This document shows, piece by piece, positions 30,943-36,123 of a stretch of 36,123 nt of DNA. The DNA comes from Acidimicrobiaceae bacterium (GTDB lineage Bacteria > Actinomycetota > Acidimicrobiia > Acidimicrobiales > Bog-793). The notes under the pieces were generated by a model that searched no databases, was not told where the DNA came from, and worked only from the letters and a program-made list of their open reading frames with translations. The stretch lies in contig DAHUZG010000078.1 of NCBI GenBank assembly GCA_027306715.1, positions 1-36,123 on the forward strand. Reading direction: 5' to 3'. The translations under genes and the position numbers were made by a program. Each line of letters starts with the position of its first letter. Position 1 is the first letter of the stretch.

Positions 30943-33486
30943 TCAGCGGTAGGGGGTGCGGCGCGGCAGCCTCGCCGGCGGTCCCTTGGTGCTGAGGCCG
31001 TTGTAGAGGGACTCGATGCGAGGATCGACCTCTTCGCCGAGCCCGAGCTCGTCGACGGCGTCGACAGCTTTGTAGAACTCGGACTCGATCCCGTCCTCGT
31101 CATCTGACGCCGCGGCGAGGCGAAGTGCGGCTTCACAGAGCGGCTCGGACTCAGGAGCGACGACGCGGCCCTTTCTGATCGCCCACGCCGCGTCGGCAAG
31201 GCTCGAGGGTGACGGGCGGTGGGTGATCGCCAGCAGTGCCATCTGATGCGCCGCGTGGACAACCGCGGTCTCGAGCTCGACGAGGAACTGCTCGGCGTCA
31301 AGGAAGCTGTAGCGCCCGATAACCGAGCGGTCCGAGCAGGGCGGACCGTCGTCTGAGATCAGCTCGAGAGCTTGGCGAAGCGCCTCGATCGCCTCTCTCG
31401 GCCGGCCGGCGCGCTCGAGGCTCCGCCCGATCGCGGCGATCTCGATGAACCGCAGCCAGTCACAGCTCACCGAGCAGTCGAGCCCGTACGGGCGGCCGCC
31501 CACGGCGTGCGGGAAGCGCTCCGGTCCGAGCGCGGCGCGGACCTTGGAGACGGCGTTGTGCACCGTCTTGGCGGCGCGGCTGACGTCGCGCTGGTAGTTG
31601 CCGAGCACGTCGCGCAGCTGCTCGGTCGTCGCTCGGTAGCTGTGAAGTGCCAGGTAGGCGGTCACCTGGACGACCTCGGGCGCGACGTTGTCGGCGACGT
31701 CGCCGACGAGGTCGGGAACCGGCCGGAGAAGGCGAAGCTCGACCGGCCCGGCGGCCGGAAGCTCGCTCGCCGGGTCGGGGAGCACCTCGTCCGCCGCTGT
31801 CACCGGCGGCAGCGGTGCCTGAGACGCGGCGGCCGACAGGCGCAGCACCGCGGCCAGCTCCGAGCGCGTCGGGAGTACAGCCGGAAGGGTGATCCCGAGC
31901 GGCTCGATGCTAAGCGTCGGTCCCTCGTAGACAACGACCCGGTCGGCGTCGAGCATCGTCCCGATCACCGCCACGATGCCGGGCGCTCTCGCCCGGACCT
32001 CGCCAGCGGTCTCGGGGTCCGCCACGATCACGACCGGCTGGCTCTCGGGAAGCCCCGCCCGCCAGAGCGGGTCGCGCCGGCTCGCCTCGGCGAGCCCGGC
32101 GACGACATCGACGCTCAGCTCGAGCATCTCCTCCGAGCCAACAAAGCTCGCCTCACCGACGCGGTAAAGCTCGACCTCGCCCCAGGGGGCAGCTTTGGCG
32201 TGTGCCCAGACTGCGCCGAGAGCGCGCTCCATCTCGTCGTCGGTGCCTCTGAAGGCGACCGACTCGCCCGGCCCGCAGGCAACGAGGTAGCTGCCGTCGT
32301 CGTCCTCGGCGACAGGTATCAGCACCGCCAGGTACGGCTGAGCCTCGCCGGCACCGGCGCGAAGCTCGTCGAGGTCGAGAGACGGGTCGAGGCGAAGACA
32401 GCGCCCCTCTGACTCAAGGACAAAGCCCGGCGGGGCCTCACTGAGTGCCTCGTCGAGCAGCAGCTCGATCCCGCGCGGCCCGGCGCGGACAAGGCTCACC
32501 CTCGGTGCCTCGATCCCGGGGTCGGCGAGCAGCCCGGCACAGAGGAGGCGGTTGGCGCCGTCGATGAAGTCGGGCAGCTCGGCGAGCTCGAGCGGCCGCA
32601 GCTCTGCCTCGATGGCGGCATCGGCGTCGGACAGCCGGGGCGGCGACCCGCCGGGCTGTCCTCGCATCTGCTGGAGGCGGCGCAGGCGGCGAAGCCTCCG
32701 GGCCAAGATCGCACAGCCGAGCAGGCCGAGACCGGAGAGGGCGGCGTAAAGCTCGACCGCCCGGAGCGAGCCGCTGGCGCTTTGGCCGGCGGGTCGGTTG
32801 CCGGGCCGGCTGGCCGCTCCGCTGCCTGCCCGGTTGCGAGTGCTTCCCTGAGGCGAGCGGGCGGCGCCGGGCAGCTCGATGGTCGTCCCGGCGTGCAGCA
32901 GGCTCGGATCCGACATCCTCGTGCCGGCGCCGGTGCGGCTCGGGTTGGCGGCGGTGATCCGCGGCCAGTCGAGTGGCGAGCCGTAGGCCTGCTCGGCGAG
33001 CGTGGTGATCGTGTCGCCGGGCCGGGTGACATACCGAGGCGTAGCCGCCGCCGCTGTCGGGGTGGCCGGGCCGCGAGGGGCGGCTGCGGGGGCGGCGATG
33101 CCCGACGCCGGCGCTGGCGCAGCCCCCGCGCCGGCGTGGGGAAGCGCCGGGCTCGACAGCGAGAGCAACAGTCCGACCACCGGTCCGGCGAGAGCTGCGG
33201 TCCAGGCGTAGCCGCTCCGTCGCCGTGTCGGCTCTTCGCCCGAGGCCTCGTCGAGGCCGGCGCGCACGTCGAGATAGATAAGGCGCGTCCCGTACGCCCA
33301 GCCGACGAGCACGACGGCCGAGAGCCCGAGTCCGAAGTAGATGAGGAGATGGTGCTGTGTCAGCACCAGGTGGTCGGCGAGGTCGCCGACGAACCACCCG
33401 ACGAGCAGTCCGACCCCGATCCAGCACAGGCCGAGGATCGAGAGCCCGAGACTTCTGAGCAGCCGAGCGCCAGCGCCCGCCGTCAT
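30943..33486 (-). CDS. Membrane LysM protein with SARP-type DNA-binding and BTAD domains
   Basis: 847-aa protein. Predicted membrane segments lie at about residues 9-34, 47-72, 94-114 and 243-263. Between the third and fourth is a Pro/Ala linker and a LysM domain (about 150-206, YVTRPGDTITTLAEQAYG to GTTIELPG), which would bind cell-wall glycans outside the cell. After TM4 come a basic Arg-rich stretch, a long cytosolic region, an OmpR/SARP-type winged helix (about 600-670, VQVTAYLALHSYRATTEQL and SRAAKTVHNAVSKVRAALG) and a BTAD/TPR region to the end. It looks like a membrane-tethered transcription factor. The ATG overlaps the previous stop by 4 bp (ATGA). A longer frame reaching 34584 is only antiphase overlap with the stalk gene. 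Confidence 0.82.
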   Translation of the reverse strand: MTAGAGARLLRSLGLSILGLCWIGVGLLVGWFVGDLADHLVLTQHHLLIYFGLGLSAVVLVGWAYGTRLIYLDVRAGLDEASGEEPTRRRSGYAWTAALAGPVVGLLLSLSSPALPHAGAGAAPAPASGIAAPAAAPRGPATPTAAAATPRYVTRPGDTITTLAEQAYGSPLDWPRITAANPSRTGAGTRMSDPSLLHAGTTIELPGAARSPQGSTRNRAGSGAASRPGNRPAGQSASGSLRAVELYAALSGLGLLGCAILARRLRRLRRLQQMRGQPGGSPPRLSDADAAIEAELRPLELAELPDFIDGANRLLCAGLLADPGIEAPRVSLVRAGPRGIELLLDEALSEAPPGFVLESEGRCLRLDPSLDLDELRAGAGEAQPYLAVLIPVAEDDDGSYLVACGPGESVAFRGTDDEMERALGAVWAHAKAAPWGEVELYRVGEASFVGSEEMLELSVDVVAGLAEASRRDPLWRAGLPESQPVVIVADPETAGEVRARAPGIVAVIGTMLDADRVVVYEGPTLSIEPLGITLPAVLPTRSELAAVLRLSAAASQAPLPPVTAADEVLPDPASELPAAGPVELRLLRPVPDLVGDVADNVAPEVVQVTAYLALHSYRATTEQLRDVLGNYQRDVSRAAKTVHNAVSKVRAALGPERFPHAVGGRPYGLDCSVSCDWLRFIEIAAIGRSLERAGRPREAIEALRQALELISDDGPPCSDRSVIGRYSFLDAEQFLVELETAVVHAAHQMALLAITHRPSPSSLADAAWAIRKGRVVAPESEPLCEAALRLAAASDDEDGIESEFYKAVDAVDELGLGEEVDPRIESLYNGLSTKGPPARLPRRTPYR

Positions 33487-34496
33487 GAGGAAGCTCCGGG
33501 CGTCGCCGTCATCAGCTGGACGAAGATCGGGTAGGAGACGACCTCGTCTGTCGCCACGGCCTCGCTGAGGGTCAGCTGGCAGGACCCGCCCGGGGAGTCG
33601 AGCGAGACGAACAGACCGTTCGCGCCGAGCTGCTCGGCCGACGCGGTCCCGCAGCTGAGGCGCAGCCGCAGCGTCGCCTGCCCCGACCAGCTGACGTCCG
33701 CGCTGAGCGGCCCCGGAGCCGTCGTCATCTGACGAGTCGTCGAGTAGAACGGCGGAGCGAGCTTGCCGCTCGTCGTGCGAGTCGTGCTCGTCGGCGCCAG
33801 AGTCGTCGTGGTCGTCGTGGTCGTCGTGGTCGTCGTGGTCGTCGTGGTCGTCGTCGTTGTCACGGTCGTGGTCGGCACCCTGCGTGCCGGCGCGCTCGTG
33901 GGGGGCGCCTTTCGTGCCGGGGCGCTCGTCGTCGAATGGCGCGGCGGCAGCGCGGTCGTGGCTGTTGTTGCACCGGGGTTCCGGTGGCGTGCGCCGGCGT
34001 GGCGGGTCGGCGCGGTGGTCAGATGAGCGCCGACGTCGCGCCGGTGCAGGGAAGCGCCGGAGCTTCGCTGCAGCCGCGGCACTGCCGCCGTGCTCGTGGG
34101 AGCAGCGGTTGCGGGCGCGGTCGCCGCCGCCGTGGTGGTCGCGAGCGGCGCGGTGCTTGCCCTGGTGGTCGTGGTTGGCATGGTTGTCGTCGGCGCCGTG
34201 CTCGTCGTCGCGGAGGCACGAGTGCTCGTCCTCCGCGGCGAGGTAGTAGTCGCCGCCGTCGTCGTTGCACCGCTCGGGTGCGAGGTCGTCGTGTCGTTCC
34301 GGCCGGTGGTGTGTAAACGGCTCGGCGGATCGGACCGGCCCCCCGACGCACCGGAGCGCCCGTGCAGGGACGACGCTGCGATCCTGTTCGAGTTGAGCGA
34401 CTCGGCCACAACGGCGACGAGCACGACGCCGACAAGGACGCAGAACACGACGAGAAGGATCGGCCGCCGGCCGTTTCGTGACTCGCCGTTTGCCAT
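33483..34496 (-). CDS. Membrane-anchored Thr-rich stalk protein
   Basis: 337-aa protein. A short basic N-terminus and one hydrophobic anchor (about residues 12-32, ILLVVFCVLVGVVLVAVV) precede a Thr/Ala/Pro-rich stalk of about 190 residues. The stalk contains an unbroken run of about 20 Thr encoded by GTCGTCGTG-type repeats (33801-33860). A compact C-terminal domain (about 255-335, GPLSADVSWSGQATLRLRLSCG to CQLTLSEAV) has two Cys and a beta-rich look. It is probably extracytoplasmic, and the stalk could be O-mannosylated. The ATG at 34496 follows GGAGGCGAGG; the in-frame ATG at 34541 has no anchor advantage. It is coupled to the LysM-SARP gene downstream. No function is recognised. Confidence 0.72.
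   Translation of the reverse strand: MANGESRNGRRPILLVVFCVLVGVVLVAVVAESLNSNRIAASSLHGRSGASGGRSDPPSRLHTTGRNDTTTSHPSGATTTAATTTSPRRTSTRASATTSTAPTTTMPTTTTRASTAPLATTTAAATAPATAAPTSTAAVPRLQRSSGASLHRRDVGAHLTTAPTRHAGARHRNPGATTATTALPPRHSTTSAPARKAPPTSAPARRVPTTTVTTTTTTTTTTTTTTTTTTTTLAPTSTTRTTSGKLAPPFYSTTRQMTTAPGPLSADVSWSGQATLRLRLSCGTASAEQLGANGLFVSLDSPGGSCQLTLSEAVATDEVVSYPIFVQLMTATPGASS
33801..33860. repeat. 9-bp-period repeat coding poly-Thr
   Basis: Sixty bases of repeated CGTCGTGGT units within the stalk gene, reading as 20 successive Thr codons (ACG, ACC, ACT, ACA) on the minus strand. Slippage would add or remove three Thr at a time without breaking the frame. Confidence 0.85.
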
Positions 34497-34617
34497 CCTC
34501 GCCTCCGGTCGCAGAGCCGTCCCGCCCCCGACGGCCATCACCGCAGGCGCCCATACTGCACGAAGTTGCAGCTGAGCACATCACGACACGTCACCTGCAC
34601 GAGAGGGGCCCCGAGGC

Positions 34618-35382
34618 TCAGGCGCACAGCGCCGCCTCGGTCTTCTCCCGGCAGGCATAGAGGCTTCGCCGAGCCCCCGCCCCCGAGGCGACGAGCTCGT
34701 CGATCGAATAGCCGAGCACCCGTGTCTGAAACACGAGCCGCAGGCCCCTCCGGTCCTCGCGGGAGGCCCCGGGCGTGGTGAGCGCTACGGCGAGGTCCTC
34801 GAGGGTGCTCGCTCGCCGGGGCTGCTGCGGCCAACCTCCCTGGCGATCGCCAAGGACCGAGAGCGAGGCCTCCTCGGCCGAAGCCTCGCGGCGCGTCCGG
34901 CGCCGGTGGGAGTAGATCGCGTAGTCGAGGCGCCGGCGGACCCGACGGAGAAGCTCGCGCTCGGGGTACCCGAAGCTCTGCCCGGCCATCGAGAAAAGGC
35001 CGATCCAGGCCTCGCTCACCAGGTCGGCGGTGAACTCCGAGGCGTCTGTCCACGGGCCGTCCCCGCCCCAGCGAAGCTGCCGGCCGACGGCGATCAGGCC
35101 GGGGACGGCCCGGGCGAGAAGGCCGAGGGCGACCAGCTCGTCGAGTCCGGCACAGCGCACGAGCGCCGCGCTAGCAAGCAGGCGTGTCGAAGCGGGCAGT
35201 CCGAAGCGGGGGTCGAGCGTCGCGAACAGCCCGTCGAGGCTCGTCGCCCCAAGCGCTGAGAGATCGGGCTCGACGGCGACGAGCTCGCTGAGCAGCTCAG
35301 CAGAGCCTGCGGCTCGGCAGCGCCGGGACCATTCGGCGCGTAGGGAGGCGATCGGGTCGGTGGGCATCTGCGAAGGGTCCAC
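34618..35382 (-). CDS. Sigma-70-like regulatory protein (tentative)
   Basis: 254-aa soluble protein, first gene of the stalk/LysM-SARP operon. A central segment (about residues 85-165, from LLARAVPGLIAVGRQL through EFTADLVSEAWIGLFSMAG to RRVRRRLDYAIYSHRRR) resembles sigma region 2. The C-terminus (LRLVFQTRVLGYSIDELVASGAGARRSLYACREKTEAAL) resembles a region-4 helix-turn-helix. Similarity is by pattern only. It could also be a non-sigma activator. The GTG start at 35382 lies 8 bp from the nearest upstream TTCCCGA repeat; an ATG at 35367 is an alternative. A 121-bp spacer separates it from the stalk gene. Confidence 0.5.
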   Translation of the reverse strand: MDPSQMPTDPIASLRAEWSRRCRAAGSAELLSELVAVEPDLSALGATSLDGLFATLDPRFGLPASTRLLASAALVRCAGLDELVALGLLARAVPGLIAVGRQLRWGGDGPWTDASEFTADLVSEAWIGLFSMAGQSFGYPERELLRRVRRRLDYAIYSHRRRTRREASAEEASLSVLGDRQGGWPQQPRRASTLEDLAVALTTPGASREDRRGLRLVFQTRVLGYSIDELVASGAGARRSLYACREKTEAALCA

Positions 35383-35389
35383 GCCCGAG

Positions 35390-35477
35390 TTCCCGATCGA
35401 GTTCCCGATCGAGTTCCCGAACCGGTTTCCCGAGTTCCTTTTTTCCGCCGGTTCCCGACCCTCGACTTCCCGATCGG
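35390..35477. repeat. Iteron-like TTCCCGA array, 12-bp period
   Basis: TTCCCGA cores start at 35390, 35402, 35414, 35427, 35452 and 35467, all in the same orientation. The first three are exact head-to-tail copies of a 12-bp unit (TTCCCGATCGAG), with the third diverging after the core. The array is just upstream of the sigma-like gene and in the shared region with the divergent operon at 35598. It shares core and orientation with the array at 30780. Confidence 0.85.
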
Positions 35478-35553
35478 CGCGAACTGCCAGCTCACGGCGT
35501 ACAGCGGGCGTTTTCCTCGAAGAGCGGTCCGAGCAAGATTTCTCTGCACAATT

Positions 35554-35567
35554 CGCGCCGAGGCGCG
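35554..35567. promoter_or_regulatory. Palindrome before the divergent small-protein operon
   Basis: CGCGCC-GA-GGCGCG is a perfect inverted repeat about 15 bp before the AAGGAGG ribosome site of the gene at 35598. It could be an operator or a short leader hairpin. Confidence 0.4.
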
Positions 35568-35597
35568 GCCATGACTACCCGACAAGGAGGTAGTCAC

Positions 35598-35888
35598 ATG
35601 ACAGCTGAGGATCCCTGCACCCGCGGCGACGACCCGCTCGAGGCCGTCCACATCGAAGCCCTCGCCGGCGAGCTGCGCCGAGCGGCGCTCCGCCTCGCCT
35701 GTGTGATCTGCGACCAGGCGTCGGCAGGCACTGGCGAGGCTCTCGTCGGGCTCGCCGACCTCGGTGGCTTCGCGCTGTGGGCGCTCGAGGCGGCGATCGA
35801 GGACGTCGTCGAGCTCCCCTCCCGCGCGGCGGCCTGTCGCGCGCCGGGCCCCTGTGAAGTTGCCTCTCGCATGGTGGTCGCGCCATGA
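35598..35888 (+). CDS. Small unknown soluble protein
   Basis: 96-aa protein with no recognised family. It is acidic and helical (LEAVHIEALAGELRRAALRLACVICDQ, then LWALEAAIEDVVELP) with four Cys and no membrane segment. The ATG at 35598 is chosen over 35571 because a near-perfect Shine-Dalgarno (AAGGAGG) precedes it by 7 nt. The stop overlaps the next ATG by 4 bp (ATGA), so the two are coupled. It starts an operon running out of the window, divergent from the sigma-like gene. Confidence 0.65.
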   Translation: MTAEDPCTRGDDPLEAVHIEALAGELRRAALRLACVICDQASAGTGEALVGLADLGGFALWALEAAIEDVVELPSRAAACRAPGPCEVASRMVVAP

Positions 35889-36123
35889 CGCACAATGGGT
35901 GCATCGAGAACGCACTCGAAAAGATCAGAAGGCTACGACACCACCTCTGGCGCCCGGAGACCCGGCGCGGCCGGTGCGCCACGCCCGCTGCATCTTGCAA
36001 GCGCAGGCAGCTACTCGCCGCCGTGCTCTCCGCAGCCCTCGTCGGCGGCTTCTCGGGAACCCTCGCGGCGGCTCCTTTTGCTTTCGCCTCGGGCCCGGTC
36101 GCCGAGCAGGAAAGCTTCGGCTA
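35885..36123 (+). CDS. Exported protein, 3' end outside the window
   Basis: Only 79 residues are visible. A hydrophilic, Arg-rich cytoplasmic-type lead of about 42 residues ends in KRRQ. It is followed by a hydrophobic stretch (LLAAVLSAALVGGFSGTLAAA, about residues 45-65) and a possible signal-peptidase site near AFASG. It therefore begins as an exported or membrane-anchored protein with a long n-region. The family cannot be told from this fragment. Translational coupling to the small gene upstream and nearness to the stalk/LysM operon suggest an envelope or secretion role. Confidence 0.6.
   Translation, partial: MTHNGCIENALEKIRRLRHHLWRPETRRGRCATPAASCKRRQLLAAVLSAALVGGFSGTLAAAPFAFASGPVAEQESFG

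Noticed and set aside
33487..34584. N-terminal extension of the LysM-SARP frame
   Set aside because: It overlaps the stalk gene in another phase and reads as Asp/His/Arg-rich low complexity. The ATG at 33486 with the ATGA overlap and the first membrane segment is the natural start.
26743..36123. Second att copy of the tRNA 3' end
   Set aside because: I found no repeat of the T-arm/acceptor sequence to the right, so the far end of the element is probably outside the window.

Overview
The window comes from a GC-rich (roughly 70%) actinobacterium. The GC level, heavy G/C third-position codon use, GTG starts, leaderless TANNNT promoters, a PAC2-family gene and a SARP/BTAD-type regulator all fit Actinomycetota. 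An Acidimicrobiia-like lineage is only a guess.

Layout. (1) 1-3717: conserved genes on the + strand: the 3' part of lipA, an M24 aminopeptidase, a PAC2-family protein and a HAD phosphatase. (2) 3697-24.0 kb: a large catabolic cluster. A minus-strand arm reads cyclase, cupin, BKACE, SDR, then a CocE-type hydrolase broken by an in-frame amber codon. Divergent from it are an IclR regulator and a + strand arm: ACMSD-like amidohydrolase, SDR, 3-hydroxyacyl-CoA-type dehydrogenase, two CocE-type hydrolases, a creatinase-like M24 protein lacking metal ligands, and a second ACMSD-like amidohydrolase. A D-2-hydroxyacid dehydrogenase (minus) and a ribose-type ABC importer (+) complete it. The same inverted repeat, TGGGAY-N4-GTCCCR, lies in the IclR/cyclase intergenic region and just after the predicted importer promoter, so the IclR protein probably controls both. 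(3) 24.07-26.74 kb: leuS (minus, leaderless) and tRNA-Ala(GGC). (4) 26.75 kb to the right edge: what looks like an integrative element beginning at the tRNA-Ala 3' end. It holds a tyrosine integrase, an excisionase-like HTH protein, an unknown protein and a winged-helix/primase-polymerase fusion. A minus-strand operon follows: a sigma-like protein, a membrane-anchored Thr-rich stalk protein, and a four-TM LysM protein with a SARP-type DNA-binding and BTAD C-terminus. Divergent from it are a small protein and the start of an exported protein. The element's other end was not seen.

How the parts may work together. The catabolic cluster pairs importer, hydrolases (CocE, amidohydrolases, cyclase) and oxidoreductases with a beta-keto acid cleavage enzyme. 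I infer stepwise hydrolysis of an ester- or amide-linked substrate, oxidation of a beta-hydroxy acid to a beta-keto acid, and acetyl-CoA-dependent cleavage; the substrate is unknown. In the element, 12-bp-spaced repeats with core TTCCCGA occur in two intergenic regions, one upstream of the primase-polymerase gene and one upstream of the sigma-like gene. They look like replication iterons or shared operators. The LysM-SARP protein, which could link cell-wall sensing to transcription, and the iteron/PrimPol module are the strongest candidates for an undescribed system.
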